From an uncultured Rhodocyclaceae bacterium (GTDB lineage: Bacteria; Pseudomonadota; Gammaproteobacteria; Burkholderiales; Rhodocyclaceae), in assembly GCA_907163075.1 (NCBI GenBank), contig CAJQTY010000001.1, forward strand, positions 1,240,001 to 1,304,000: DNA of 64,000 bases. The letters are read 5' to 3'. The first letter of the stretch is position 1, and each line of letters starts with the position of its first letter. Shown one piece after another: positions 18,510-28,500 of the stretch. The position numbers and the translations under genes were made by a program. The notes under the pieces were generated by a model, which did not search any database, was not told where the DNA came from, and was given only the letters and a program-made list of their open reading frames with translations.

Positions 18510-18713
18510 ATGTACATCTGCGTCTGCATGGCCGTCACCGAACACCAGATTCGTCAGGCCGCCCAGGCTGGCGCGCACTCGCTGCGCGACTTGCGGCGCG
18601 ATCTCGGCGTCACCAGCGAATGCGGCAGTTGCGCGACCTACGCCAAGAAGTGCCTCGACGAAGCCAGGGACGCCAAGCGCAAGGCGGCCAAGGCAGGCCG
18701 GCTGGCGACCTAG
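18510..18713 (+). CDS. bfd: Bacterioferritin-associated ferredoxin
   Basis: A 67-residue [2Fe-2S] protein with cluster cysteines C4, C6, C38 and C41, the Bfd pattern (CVC...CGSC). Bfd docks on bacterioferritin at the heme and passes electrons that reduce stored Fe(III) for release. It lies 36 bp after the heme-competent bfr gene, so storage and release functions are encoded together. The start at ATG 18510 gives the family's standard beginning MYICVCMAVT. Confidence 0.93.
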   Translation: MYICVCMAVTEHQIRQAAQAGAHSLRDLRRDLGVTSECGSCATYAKKCLDEARDAKRKAAKAGRLAT

Positions 18714-18774
18714 TGTAGTGATGCGATCTTGATGGCGCGTATTTGAAAGCTACGCCGGCTCGGCTTTAAGCTGC

Positions 18775-18863
18775 GTAGGGCGGATGAGCGTAGCGTTATC
18801 CGCCGAATGCGGCTCATACTGCGGGGCTTGAATGGCGGAAGGCGCTGCGCTTTTCCGCCCTAC
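18775..18863. repeat. 89-bp imperfect inverted repeat element
   Basis: GTAGGGCGGA (18775-18784) and TCCGCCCTAC (18854-18863) are exact inverted ends. The inner parts (GAGCGTAGCGTTATCCGCC and GGCGCTGCGCTTTTCCGCC) resemble each other. Such GTAGGGTGGA-type elements recur in intergenic regions of many proteobacteria. It lies between the convergent genes bfd and rlmD. Confidence 0.6.
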
Positions 18864-18941
18864 CGGCCGTTGGTATAAGTTCCAGACAGCGGGCAACACT
18901 ACACCAGGAAAAGCGTGGCCGGAAACGATGGTGCGCGCGGC

Positions 18942-20255
18942 TCAGCCTGGCTCGACCCCGCTCCGTTCGAACAAGGCAATCGACTCGACGTGCGAGGTGT
19001 TGGGGAACATGTTCACCACCCCGGCGCCGCGCAGGCGATAGCCCTTATGGCTGACCAGAATCGCCGCGTCGCGCGCCAGCGTCGCCGGATTGCACGAGAC
19101 GTAGACGATGCGGTGCGGCGCGTCCTCGCCGATGGCCTTGGCGAGTTCGACCGCACCTTCGCGCGGCGGGTCGATCAGCATCCGGTCGAAATGGCCAAGC
19201 GCGGCCAGCGTTTCCGGAGTGGCTTCAAAGAGATTGGCGACCGCGTACTCGACCTGCCTGGCCAGGCCATTGGCAGCGGCGTTCTCGGCCGCCCGGCGGA
19301 CCAGATCCGCACTGCCCTCGATGCCGACCACGCGCGCGCCCGAACGTGCAATCGGCAGGGTGAAGTTGCCCAGCCCGCAGAACATGTCGGCGACCCGCTC
19401 GCCCGCTTGCGGGTCGAGCAAGGCCAGTGCGCGGCGCACCAGAACGCGGTTGATGTCGTTATTGACCTGGGTGAACTCCGTGGGCGAAAAAAAATGCTCG
19501 ATCCCGAAATCCGGCAGGAGATAGGAAAGCCGGGGACCATCCGTCGGGTAAAAACGGTAGGCCGTGGCCGGCCCCTTGGGCTGCAGATAGAAGACCACGC
19601 CGTGGCGGTCGGCAAATGCCCGCAACACGGCCTCGTCGGCGGCCGTAAGCGGTTCGAGGATGCGCAGCACCAGCGCCGTCAGGCTTTCGCCAACAGCAAC
19701 CTCGATCTGCGGCAGCGCTTTGCTGATCGACAGGCTCGTAACCAGCTCGCGCAAGGGCAGCAGCAGCGCGGAGACATGCGGCGCCAGTATCTCGCACTGG
19801 CGCATATCGGCGACGTAGGAACTCTTGCGTTCGTGGAAGCCGACCAGGGCGCCGCCTTTCTTCATGACCAGACGCACCGACAGGCGCGCCCGCCCGCGAT
19901 AGCCCCACGGCGCACCGTAGATCGGTGCATAAAGCTGCTCGGCCTTGAGCCGGCCGAGGTGCCAGAGGTTGGCTTCGAGCACGCGTTGCTTGGCCGCCAC
20001 CTGCGCGTCCGGGTCCAGATGCTGCATGCTGCAGCCGCCGCAGACGCCAAAATGCGGGCACCGGGGCGTTACGCGGCTGGGCGATTCCTTCAGCAGACGT
20101 TCTGTGCGCGCCACCTCGAAGGTCGGCTTCTTGCGAAAACAGACATACTCGACGTGTTCGCCAGGCAAAGCGCCTTCGACAAAAATCGTCTTGCCGTCCA
20201 GGCGCGTGATGCCGCGCGCTTCGTGATCGAGCGATTCAATGATTCCGGTCGGCAT
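18942..20255 (-). CDS. rlmD: 23S rRNA (uracil-1939-C5)-methyltransferase
   Basis: A 437-residue RNA m5U methyltransferase. The TRAM-like N-terminal domain is followed by the [4Fe-4S] cysteines [10 protein letters not shown] and a further Cys in MRQCEI. The SAM-binding region is [12 protein letters not shown], followed by LIDPPREGA. The catalytic Cys is in [12 protein letters not shown]. This matches RlmD (RumA), which modifies U1939 of 23S rRNA. The gene stands alone, convergent with bfd. Confidence 0.92.
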   Translation of the reverse strand: MPTGIIESLDHEARGITRLDGKTIFVEGALPGEHVEYVCFRKKPTFEVARTERLLKESPSRVTPRCPHFGVCGGCSMQHLDPDAQVAAKQRVLEANLWHLGRLKAEQLYAPIYGAPWGYRGRARLSVRLVMKKGGALVGFHERKSSYVADMRQCEILAPHVSALLLPLRELVTSLSISKALPQIEVAVGESLTALVLRILEPLTAADEAVLRAFADRHGVVFYLQPKGPATAYRFYPTDGPRLSYLLPDFGIEHFFSPTEFTQVNNDINRVLVRRALALLDPQAGERVADMFCGLGNFTLPIARSGARVVGIEGSADLVRRAAENAAANGLARQVEYAVANLFEATPETLAALGHFDRMLIDPPREGAVELAKAIGEDAPHRIVYVSCNPATLARDAAILVSHKGYRLRGAGVVNMFPNTSHVESIALFERSGVEPG

Positions 20256-20292
20256 GCCGCTTCCTCGATAAAAAACGCGTCATTTTAGCGGT

Positions 20293-21018
20293 CTATGGCG
20301 TTCCGGAGAAACCGGCCGGACGATAACGTCCCGCCAACATCTGCCGCTTGCCGGCAAAACCCGGACGCTTGGCCACTTCGAACCCTGCGCCGCTCAGGGC
20401 CCGGCGCACCTTGCCGGCGACCGACCAGGTCGCCAGCGTTGCCCCTGGCGCCGCCAGGCGCGCCAGAGAGCGGCACAATTCGGGCGACCATAATCCGGGG
20501 TTCCTGGCCGGCGAAAAGCCGTCCAGGTAGAAGGCGTCGACCGCCATGTCGAGTTCGGGCAAGGTTTCGACAGCATCGCCGAAAACCAGCGTGAGAATGA
20601 GGCGACCGCCTTCAAGCGCCAGCCGGTGCGTTCCCGCCCGTAGCGGCGGCCAGTGGCGGCGAAGCTCATCGGCGATTTCGTGAAACTCGGGCCAGGCCTG
20701 CTGGGCAAGTGCCAGATCGTCGACACGAAACGGGTGCTTCTCGAGCGAAACAAAATGCAGTTCGGCGCAACGCCGCAGGTCGTTGCGCCACGCCAGCCAG
20801 GTCGCCAGACAATTCAACCCGAGACCGAAACCGGTCTCCAGGATGACGAAACGCGCCCTGCCCTGCCAACGTTCCGGCAGCTCATTGCCGGCAAGAAAGA
20901 CATGGCGCGCCTGCGCCTGCCCGCCGGCCGCCGAGTGATAGACGTCGCCGTACGTTTGCGAAAACGGCGTGCCGTCGGCGTCGAGGGTCAGGCAGGCGGG
21001 TTCGAGGGGCAAGAGCAT
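20293..21018 (-). CDS. mnmD: tRNA mnm5s2U methyltransferase domain protein (MnmD, stand-alone)
   Basis: A 241-residue SAM-dependent methyltransferase with the DUF752/MnmC N-terminal pattern. [16 protein letters not shown] is the SAM motif, [18 protein letters not shown] the active-site region, and a C-terminal [16 protein letters not shown] follows. In E. coli this domain is fused to an FAD oxidase in MnmC. Here it is alone and ends at the normal end of the first domain. It should methylate nm5s2U to mnm5s2U at the wobble position of some tRNAs. The oxidase may be elsewhere or absent. Confidence 0.85.
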   Translation of the reverse strand: MLLPLEPACLTLDADGTPFSQTYGDVYHSAAGGQAQARHVFLAGNELPERWQGRARFVILETGFGLGLNCLATWLAWRNDLRRCAELHFVSLEKHPFRVDDLALAQQAWPEFHEIADELRRHWPPLRAGTHRLALEGGRLILTLVFGDAVETLPELDMAVDAFYLDGFSPARNPGLWSPELCRSLARLAAPGATLATWSVAGKVRRALSGAGFEVAKRPGFAGKRQMLAGRYRPAGFSGTP

Positions 21019-21371
21019 GAGGTACTCGCGATTGTGGAGAGCTTGTATGCCGAAACGATTACCCGCTTACCCACGCCTGAAAGAAATACGGGGAGCGAGT
21101 TTACCTCGGATGCAGGCCCGGATTCTGGCCGTGTGGGCATTAAATCCGCTATACTTTTTATGGACATGCCGGTTTCTGCTCTTCCAGGCTAATGCGGGTC
21201 CAATCGTCTTCGACGCCGCCGCGGATGATATCCGGAGCATCACGCCAGGAAGGGAATACGGATTCTTTCCGAATCCGGGAAGACGCCGGCCTAGGGAAGC
21301 GCAGCCACGCACCGTCAACGAGGTGCCGGCTTTATTGCGCATCTGAATAACTACGCCGCGAGGGCGGGACC
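21019..21371. other. Intergenic region upstream of metQ-like gene
   Basis: This 353-bp gap separates divergent mnmD and the metQ-like gene. A TATACT hexamer near 21149-21154 could be a -10 element, but no good -35 stands before it. No gene, riboswitch or repeat was recognised. Confidence 0.3.
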
Positions 21372-22163
21372 ATGAATATCTACCGGTGCTTGCGTACTGT
21401 ATTGGCCGCTTGCTTGCCGCTGGCGTTGAACGCCGCGGCCGACGAAACGATAGTCAGGATCGGGACCAGCGCCGGGCCGCACGCCCAAATTCTCGAACAG
21501 GTCGGCAAACTCGCCGCGAGCGACGGGCTGAAAATCCAGGCCGTCGAATATTCCGATTACGCGCAGCCGAATGCCGCATTGGCCGCCGGCGAGCTAGCCG
21601 CCAATAGCTTCCAGCACCAGCCCTACCTTGCCAACCAGGTCAGGGAGCGCGGCTACAGACTGGTCGCCGTGGCCACCACCGTCACCTTCCCGATGGGCTT
21701 GTACTCGCGCAAGGTGAAATCGCTGTCCGAGTTGCCGAGCGGTGCGCGAATTGCCATTCCGAAGGATCCGACCAACGGCGGCCGCGCCCTGCTCCTGATG
21801 GAAAAAAACGGGCTGCTCAAACTCAAGACGGGAGCCGGCCTGAAAGCAAGCCCGCTGGACATCGCTGACAATCCGAAACGGCTGAGTATCCGGGAGGTCG
21901 ACGCCGCCGAGTTGCCGCGCGTACTGGGCGAGGTCGACGCGGCGGCAATCAACACCAACTTCGCCCTGCCGGCCGGGCTCGATCTGGCCAGGGATACGAT
22001 CGCCGTCGAAGACGCCCGCTCGCCCTACGTCAACGTGCTTGTCGTCCGTGAAGAGGATCGGAACGCTCCCTGGCTCAAAGTGTTGATCAGGCACTACCAT
22101 AGCCCGGCGATCAAAAGCTTCGTCGAACGCGAATTCAAGGGCGCGGTCGTCGTCCCGTGGTGA
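21372..22163 (+). CDS. MetQ/NlpA-family periplasmic binding protein
   Basis: A 263-residue solute-binding protein. After a signal peptide (cleavage near residue 23, before DETIVRIG) the order matches NlpA/MetQ: GPHAQILEQVG, VEYSDYAQPNAALAAGELAANSFQHQPYL split over the N-lobe, IAIPKDPTNGGRALLLM, and AAAINTNFALPAGLD. These proteins feed methionine or related amino acids to MetNI-type ABC importers. No metN or metI is nearby, so its transporter must be encoded elsewhere. A Cys at residue 14 sits in an LAAC context, so lipoprotein processing is also possible. Confidence 0.85.
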   Translation: MNIYRCLRTVLAACLPLALNAAADETIVRIGTSAGPHAQILEQVGKLAASDGLKIQAVEYSDYAQPNAALAAGELAANSFQHQPYLANQVRERGYRLVAVATTVTFPMGLYSRKVKSLSELPSGARIAIPKDPTNGGRALLLMEKNGLLKLKTGAGLKASPLDIADNPKRLSIREVDAAELPRVLGEVDAAAINTNFALPAGLDLARDTIAVEDARSPYVNVLVVREEDRNAPWLKVLIRHYHSPAIKSFVEREFKGAVVVPW

Positions 22164-22187
22164 AGTCCGCGCGACGTCGTTGAAGGA

Positions 22188-24086
22188 TCAGCCCGCGCCC
22201 ATGGCCAGCGCGACCCGATAGGTGATGAACGAGCCGGCATAGGCCAGCGCAAACAGATAACCGGCCATGATCGACGGCATCGTCCAGCCGCCGGTTTCGC
22301 GTTTGACGGCGGCCAGCGTCGCCAGGCACTGCGGTGCGAACACGTACCAGGCGAGCAGCGAGAGCGCGGTGGCCAGGCTCCATTGCTGCGCGATCAAGGG
22401 CACCAGGGCCTGCGCCGCCTCCTCGCCGGTCGCCGAGAGCGCGTACACCGTACCGAGAGCACTCACTGCAACTTCCCGTGCAGCCAGACCCGGAACCAGC
22501 GCGATGCTGATCTGCCAGTTGAAGCCGATTGGCTCAAAGATGACCGCCAGCGCCTGTCCCAGCATGCCGGCAAAACTGTACTCGATGGGCGCGCCGGTGG
22601 CCCCCTCGGGCGCACCGGGGAAACTGGCCAGGAACCACAGCAGGATGGTCAGGAAAAGGATGATGCCGCCCACGCGCTTGACGAAGATCGAGATGCGCTG
22701 CCAGATTCCGATGGCGATATTGCGCACCGTCGGCAGGTGGTAACTGGGCAGTTCCATCATCAGCGGACGAACTTCTCGGCCCGCCGACGTGAAGCGCTTG
22801 AGTACCCAGGCGACGGCCATCGCGCCGATGATTCCGGCAAAGTACAGCCCCAGCAGGACCAGCCCCTGCAACTCGATAGCGCCCCAGACTTCGCGCTGCG
22901 GGATAAAGGCGCCGATGAGCAGGGCATATACCGGGAGCCGCGCCGAACAGGTCATCAGTGGCGCAATCATGATCGTCACCAGGCGGTCACGCGTGTTGGC
23001 GATGGTGCGCGCCGCCATGATGCCGGGAATCGCGCAGGCAAAGCTCGACAACAGCGGAATGAATGACCGTCCGCTCAAACCAACGCTGCCCATGATCCGG
23101 TCGAGCAGGAAGGCGGCACGCGGCAGATAGCCCGATTCTTCCAGAACCAGGATAAAGAAATAGAGGATCACGATCTGCGGCAGAAAGACGAGCACTCCAC
23201 CGGCGCCAGCAATCACACCATCGACGGCCAGGCTCTTCAACCAGTTATCCGGCAATGCACTGCCGGCGAGTTCGCCCAAACTAGCCGTCGCCGCCTCGAT
23301 CATACCCATCGGCACCTCAGCCCAGGCGAAAACAGCCTGGAAGACCAAGAACAGGACCATTGCCAGCAACAGCGGGCCGACCACCGGGTGCAGCACGACG
23401 CGATCGATGCGGTCGCTCGGCGTGTGCGGGATGACGCCATCCAGATCAAGGCGCTGCAGGATATGGCGCACGGCCACATGATCGGATTCGTTGCTGTGCG
23501 CGCCGCTGGCCGCAGCGCTGGTCGCAAGACTCGCCGGACGCCACACCGACTGATCATCGAACAGCGCCAGCAAGAGCTCGACTCCCGACCGCTTGATGGC
23601 CACGGTACTGACCACCGGCAGGCCAAGTTCCGTCGCCAGCGCGTCAGGATCGATCTTGATGCCGCGGCTTTCGGCCAGATCGGCCATGTTGAGCGCCACC
23701 ACGCAGGGCAGGCCGAGCCGCTTGACGGCCAGCGCCAGACGCAGATTGCGCCGCAGGTTGGTGGCATCGACCACGCAGACGACCAGATCCGGACGTTTCT
23801 CGCCCGTTGCGCGACCGAAGAGGACATCGCAGGTCACGCGTTCATCCGGGGAACGCGGATACAGGCTATAGGCGCCCGGCAGATCGAGCACGCGCAGCGA
23901 TTTGCCGGCGGGTGTTGTAAAGCGCCCTTCCTTGCGCTCAACCGTTACGCCCGCGTAATTGGCGACCTTCTGCCGGCTGCCGGTGAGCAGATTGAACAAC
24001 GCGGTCTTGCCGCAATTCGGATTGCCGACCAGCGCCAGCAAGGGCCCGCTGGGATGGACATGGATGACAGCCTGATTGACGCTCAT
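22188..24086 (-). CDS. feoB: Ferrous iron transporter FeoB
   Basis: A 632-residue inner-membrane Fe(II) importer. The cytosolic G domain has GNPNCGKTALF (G1), DLPGAYSL (G3) and NMAD (G4). The membrane domain carries two Gate-like regions, including GRSFIPLLSSFACAIPGIM and the late GLAAREVAVSALGTVY. The length is below that of E. coli FeoB (773), mainly from a shorter linker and C-terminus. Its start overlaps the feoA stop by 4 bp (ATGA), so the two are translationally coupled. It is convergent with the metQ-like gene, 24 bp away. Confidence 0.95.
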   Translation of the reverse strand: MSVNQAVIHVHPSGPLLALVGNPNCGKTALFNLLTGSRQKVANYAGVTVERKEGRFTTPAGKSLRVLDLPGAYSLYPRSPDERVTCDVLFGRATGEKRPDLVVCVVDATNLRRNLRLALAVKRLGLPCVVALNMADLAESRGIKIDPDALATELGLPVVSTVAIKRSGVELLLALFDDQSVWRPASLATSAAASGAHSNESDHVAVRHILQRLDLDGVIPHTPSDRIDRVVLHPVVGPLLLAMVLFLVFQAVFAWAEVPMGMIEAATASLGELAGSALPDNWLKSLAVDGVIAGAGGVLVFLPQIVILYFFILVLEESGYLPRAAFLLDRIMGSVGLSGRSFIPLLSSFACAIPGIMAARTIANTRDRLVTIMIAPLMTCSARLPVYALLIGAFIPQREVWGAIELQGLVLLGLYFAGIIGAMAVAWVLKRFTSAGREVRPLMMELPSYHLPTVRNIAIGIWQRISIFVKRVGGIILFLTILLWFLASFPGAPEGATGAPIEYSFAGMLGQALAVIFEPIGFNWQISIALVPGLAAREVAVSALGTVYALSATGEEAAQALVPLIAQQWSLATALSLLAWYVFAPQCLATLAAVKRETGGWTMPSIMAGYLFALAYAGSFITYRVALAMGAG

Positions 24087-24409
24087 GCCCGACTCCTTTC
24101 CGGCCCGACCAGATCGGTGGCAACCACGCTGACGCAGGCGGCTTCCGCACGGCGCAGGGCAAACGTGGACTGACCGACGCGGACGACCAGCGGATCACCT
24201 CCCGGCAAACCGCGCGCCATCAGCATCACCTGCTCGCCGACGATGAATCCGACTTCTTCCAGCCAGCGCGCCCATTCAGGCGCCGCGTGCGGCGCCTGAA
24301 CATCGTGCACCGTCAGCGCGTGGCCAATCGATGCGTGCTCGAGCGTCGCCTTCGGCTTCGCAGTTTCCAAGTGGTTGCGGTTTGTCGATTTGATCAGCGG
24401 GGTACTCAT
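24083..24409 (-). CDS. feoA: Ferrous iron transport accessory protein FeoA
   Basis: A 108-residue SH3-like FeoA. The core shows ARWLEEVGFIVGEQVMLMARG and GGDPLVVRVGQSTFALRRAEA, the standard two-half FeoA pattern, with an N-terminal extension of about 30 residues. FeoA is needed for full Fe(II) uptake by FeoB. It is first in the operon and overlaps feoB by 4 bp. A double palindrome 34-72 bp upstream is the likely site of control. Confidence 0.9.
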   Translation of the reverse strand: MSTPLIKSTNRNHLETAKPKATLEHASIGHALTVHDVQAPHAAPEWARWLEEVGFIVGEQVMLMARGLPGGDPLVVRVGQSTFALRRAEAACVSVVATDLVGPERSRA

Positions 24410-24442
24410 GGATAAAGACCATCTTTCGGAGACTGGATTATG

Positions 24443-24481
24443 TTGAGAACAGTTCGCATCTTATACGCGAACAGTTCTCAA
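24443..24481. promoter_or_regulatory. Double palindromic operator upstream of feoAB
   Basis: TTGAGAACAGTTCGC (24443-24457) and GCGAACAGTTCTCAA (24467-24481) form 15-bp inverted arms with one mismatch and a 9-bp spacer. Each arm also contains its own small palindrome GAACAGTTC (24447-24455 and 24469-24477), with centres 22 bp or two helical turns apart. This suggests two dimers bound side by side. It does not look like a classic Fur box. Confidence 0.65.
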
Positions 24482-24599
24482 TTGCAAAACATTTTTAAAC
24501 TATCCCGCCGGGTTTGAGAACGAATACGGCCGCAAGGCCACGGTGAAGCCGGGTATAGTTTGAGGTTTGCGATTCCCCGCTCCTGCGGCGTTTCAACCC

Positions 24600-25529
24600 A
24601 TGCGACACCTCGCCATGACCCACTCCCGCGCCGTAGTCCTGATGATTTTTGTAAGCCTGCTGTGGAGCATTGCCGGCGTCGTCACGCGCCATCTCGACTC
24701 GGCCCGCAGTTTCGAGGTGACCTTCTGGCGCAGCTTTTTCAATGCGCTGGCGCTGGCCGTGGCGCTGACTGCCATTCGCGGTCCCGGGATCTGGCGCAGC
24801 GTCTTCCGGTCGACGCGCGTCGTCTGGTTCTCGGGCGTTTGCTGGGCGGTGATGTTCACTTCCTTCATGGTCGCCCTGACGCTGACCACAGTCGCCAATG
24901 TGCTGGTCACCATGGCCATCAGCCCGCTGATCACCGCGCTTTTCGCGTATTTCTTTCTGCACCACAAACTGCCGGCCCGGACCTGGGCCGCCATTGTCGT
25001 CGGCGGCCTGGGCATCGCCTGGATGTACGGCCAGCAAGCGGCCGGCAGCGCCTCGCTGGTCGGCACGCTGGTAACGCTGCTGGTGCCGCTGGCGTCGGCA
25101 ATCAACTTCACCACGCTGCAACACGCCGGTCATCACCAGCGCGTTTTGGCCGACACGCCGGCGCCGGACATGCTGCCGACGGTGCTGATCGGCGCGCTTA
25201 TCTCGGCCCTGGTGAGCCTGCCGCTGGCGTATCCGCTGCAGGCTTCAGCGCACGATCAGGGGCTTCTGGCGCTGCTCGGCGTTGTGCAACTGGCGGTGCC
25301 CTGCCTGCTGGTCGTGCGCCTCAGCCAGCAGTTGGCCGCCCCTGAAATCGCCTTGCTCAGCTTGCTCGAAGTGATTTTTGGCGTCACCTGGGCCTGGCTC
25401 GGTGCCGGCGAACAGCCGTCTTCGAGCACCTTGACCGGTGGCGCGCTGGTCCTCGCCGCGCTGGTGTCCAACGAACTGCTGGCGCTGCATTCGCGTCGCG
25501 CCATCGACCGCCTGGGCGCGGCGCCCTAA
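24600..25529 (+). CDS. EamA/DMT-family transporter
   Basis: A protein of about 309 residues with ten hydrophobic helices in two EamA repeats, typical of drug/metabolite transporters. Signatures include VSLLWSIAGVVTRHL at the start, FEVTFWRSFFNALAL, and LSLLEVIFGVTWAWLGAGE in the second repeat. The substrate is unknown. The start is ATG 24600 or 24615; neither has a strong Shine-Dalgarno. It is divergent from feoA, and the feo operator lies between them. Confidence 0.82.
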   Translation: MRHLAMTHSRAVVLMIFVSLLWSIAGVVTRHLDSARSFEVTFWRSFFNALALAVALTAIRGPGIWRSVFRSTRVVWFSGVCWAVMFTSFMVALTLTTVANVLVTMAISPLITALFAYFFLHHKLPARTWAAIVVGGLGIAWMYGQQAAGSASLVGTLVTLLVPLASAINFTTLQHAGHHQRVLADTPAPDMLPTVLIGALISALVSLPLAYPLQASAHDQGLLALLGVVQLAVPCLLVVRLSQQLAAPEIALLSLLEVIFGVTWAWLGAGEQPSSSTLTGGALVLAALVSNELLALHSRRAIDRLGAAP

Positions 25530-25544
25530 GCGGCGGACAACCAT

Positions 25545-28500
25545 TTATTCGCCCGACGCCAAGAAGTGTCCGATGGCGTCTAGGGCAAGGAGCAGTTGCT
25601 GTTCGAGTTGATCGAGGCTGGCGGCGGGATCGGCCGTGGAGTGGAGTATCGTTTCGAGTTGCGCTGACGCGTCCGACAAGGCCATGGCCCCGATCGTCGC
25701 CGAAATCGACTTGAGCGTGTGCACCCGTCGGCCGGCGCTCTCCCGGTCCCCTTGTGCAAGGTCCTGCCGAATATCGTCCGCGACGCCGCGTTCCCGATCC
25801 TGGAGCATGTGTAGCAGCTTTTCGTAAAGCAAACGTTTGCCCCCGCAGTTCTTCAGGCCGATCGCCGGGTCGAGGCCAGGCACGGCACCGGCACCGGCTA
25901 CGGCTACGGCTACGGCCGAGGCCGAGGCCGCGGGCGTCGCCTCCAGCATCGGCGGTGCGGCGGCATCCGCCGGCGTCTGCGCCGGCCGGTCCGGGGCCCA
26001 TTTGCCCAGCGTCAAACACAGTTCGCCCAGGTCGAACGGCTTGGTAACGAAATCGTTCATGCCGGCGGCCAGGCAGCGCTGCCGGTCCTGGATCATCGCA
26101 TGGGCCGTCATCGCGATGATCGGCAGGCTTTGCCAGCGTGGCTCGCGGCGGATCCGGGCAGTCGTTTCGTAACCGTCCATCTCGGGCATCTGGATATCCA
26201 TCAGGATCGCATCGAAGCTCTCCGCCTCCAGTATTTGCAGGGCACGCCGACCGTTGTCGGCGATCGTGACGGCGACCCCGGCCACCTCGGTCAGCAGTTC
26301 CAGCGCCACCTGCTGGTTGAGTTCGTTGTCTTCGACCAGCAGTACGCGCATGCCGCGTATCCGGTCCACAATCTCGGCCAGAGCATCCGGATTGATCAGC
26401 GTTCGCGTGCGTTCGGGATAGCCCAGGACGTTCCCGAACAGCCGCACCAGCAGTTCCTGCAGTGAGGAGGCGGTGACCGGCTTGGCCAGGAAGGCGTCCA
26501 GGTTATCCTGGCCGCTCAGGGCGTCCATGCCGTCGTGGCCGAATCCGCTAACCAGGACAATTTTCGGCTGCTGGCTCAGGCCGGGATGTCGGCGAATTTG
26601 CCGCGAGGCTTCCAGACCGTCCATGTTGGGCATCTTCCAGTCGAGCAGAACGAGGTCGTAGGGACGCACGGCCGCCGCCTGCACCAGTTCGGCGATGCCC
26701 TCGGCGGCGGAGGCGGTCAGGGTGTAGTCGTCGTAGCCCAGGCTGGCCAGGAGGTTGGCCAGGGCGAAGCGGGCGTTGGCGCTGTCGTCGATGACCAGCA
26801 GACGCAGTTGCCGCAGGTCGGGGATCGGTTGCCGTTGCGCGGCGTCGGCGTGACCGAGGCCGAAGCAGGCGGTGAAACTGAATACGCTGCCCTGTCCGGG
26901 CTGGCTGCTGACGCCGATGTGGCCGCCCATGATCTCGACCAGTTGTTTGCAGATCGCCAGTCCGAGCCCGGTGCCACCGTATTTGCGGGCGTGCGAGGCG
27001 TCGATCTGGGTAAACGGCTGGAACAGTCGTTCCATCTGCTCTTCGCTCATGCCGATGCCGGAATCTTTGACCGCGAATCCGAGCCGAGCGTCGTGTGCAC
27101 TGCGCTCCAGCAGTTCGACGCTGACGACGATTTCGCCTGCCTCGGTGAACTTGACGGCGTTGCCGCACAGGTTGACGAGTACCTGGTGCAGTCGCATGGG
27201 GTCGCCGACAAGGCATCGCGGCAGGTCGGAGGCGAGGTTGATGAGTAGTTCGAGGCCTTTTTCCCGGGCGCGCAGGGCGATGATGCTGATGACTTTGTCG
27301 AACACTTCTTCGAGCCGGAATTCCTTGCGTTCCATTTCGAGTTTGCCGGCTTCGATCTTGGAAAAGTCGAGGATGTCGTTGACGACACCGAGCAGCGATT
27401 CGGCCGCGCCCCGTGTCTTTTCGAGGTAGTCGGCCTGTTTTGGGGTGAGTTCGGTGCGCAAGGCGAGGTCGGTCATGCCGAGGATGGCGTTCATCGGAGT
27501 GCGTATTTCGTGGCTCATGTTGGCCAGAAATTCGCTCTTGGCGCGGGTGGCGGCTTCGGCGACGTCGCGCGCGCTGGCCAGGTCCTCGTTAACGACGGCG
27601 AGCCTGTCGTTGGCTTTGGCCAGTTCGGCGGTGCGTGCCCGGACCTGGTTTTCGAGGTCGGACTGGTGCTGCAGGGTCTGTTGTACGTTGCGCAGGGCCT
27701 CCAGTTCCTGGGCTGCCCGCAGGGCGACGATCTGCATGACGGCGTTGGCGCGGGCCGGATACTGCATGGCACGGCGGCTTGCTACGGCAAGGAAGCCGAT
27801 AGCGGTGCCCAGGGAATCCAACAGTGGGGCGCCGACAAAACTCTCGCACAACCCCTTCTGTAGAAATGGGCTATTGGGAAAGTGCTGGCGTACCGAGTCG
27901 GTAAAGAGCGTGATGTTCTTCCCTTCCGATAGATGCTCGCAGACGGTGCCCGGGATATCGAAAACGAAGTTGTCGGCGATCTGGCCGTCGACCCAGACGC
28001 CGATGGTTTCGGCTTGGCTGACACTGGTATGGCGCGCCAGAATCGCGTAGTCGGCCTTGAGAATGGTGCTCAGGAAGCGGAGCAGATCGACCACGAAAAC
28101 GGCGTGCTGTTCGCCGCTGCCGCCATGGTTGGCAACGAAGTAGAGAGCTGATTCAATCGCCTTGCGTTCGGTGATGTCGGTAAAGGTGGCGCGCAGCAAG
28201 TGTTGCCCCTGGTAGGGCAGGAGAACCTGGCGAACGTCGCAGAAGACCTCCTCGCCATCGTTGTCACGGACGACGCAGCGCTCGAAAACAACCTCGGCGC
28301 CGGCCAGCGCGCGCTGGTCATTTTGCCGCATCGAAGCGGCAATATCCTCTTCGCCGGATTGCTGAGGGCGATAGAAGCGCTCCGGTCCGCCCGCGAAGAG
28401 TTTCTCCCGGCTACAGCCGAACAGGGTGCAGGCCTTGCTGTTGGCATTAACGATGCGTTGCTGTTCGACGTCGTATACGAAAATGGCTTCGGGGGCTGCT

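Noticed and set aside
18915-20288. 457-codon plus-strand frame over rlmD
   Set aside because: The minus strand encodes RlmD with intact cluster and catalytic cysteines. The plus frame is a shadow.
24443-24481. Fur box upstream of feoA
   Set aside because: The sequence lacks the GATAATGATAATC-like hexamers of Fur sites and shows GAACAGTTC units instead, so I list it as an unassigned operator.
25883-25935. Hexamer repeats as a CRISPR-like array
   Set aside because: Units are 6 bp, contiguous and in frame within the kinase gene. There are no spacers or cas genes in the window.
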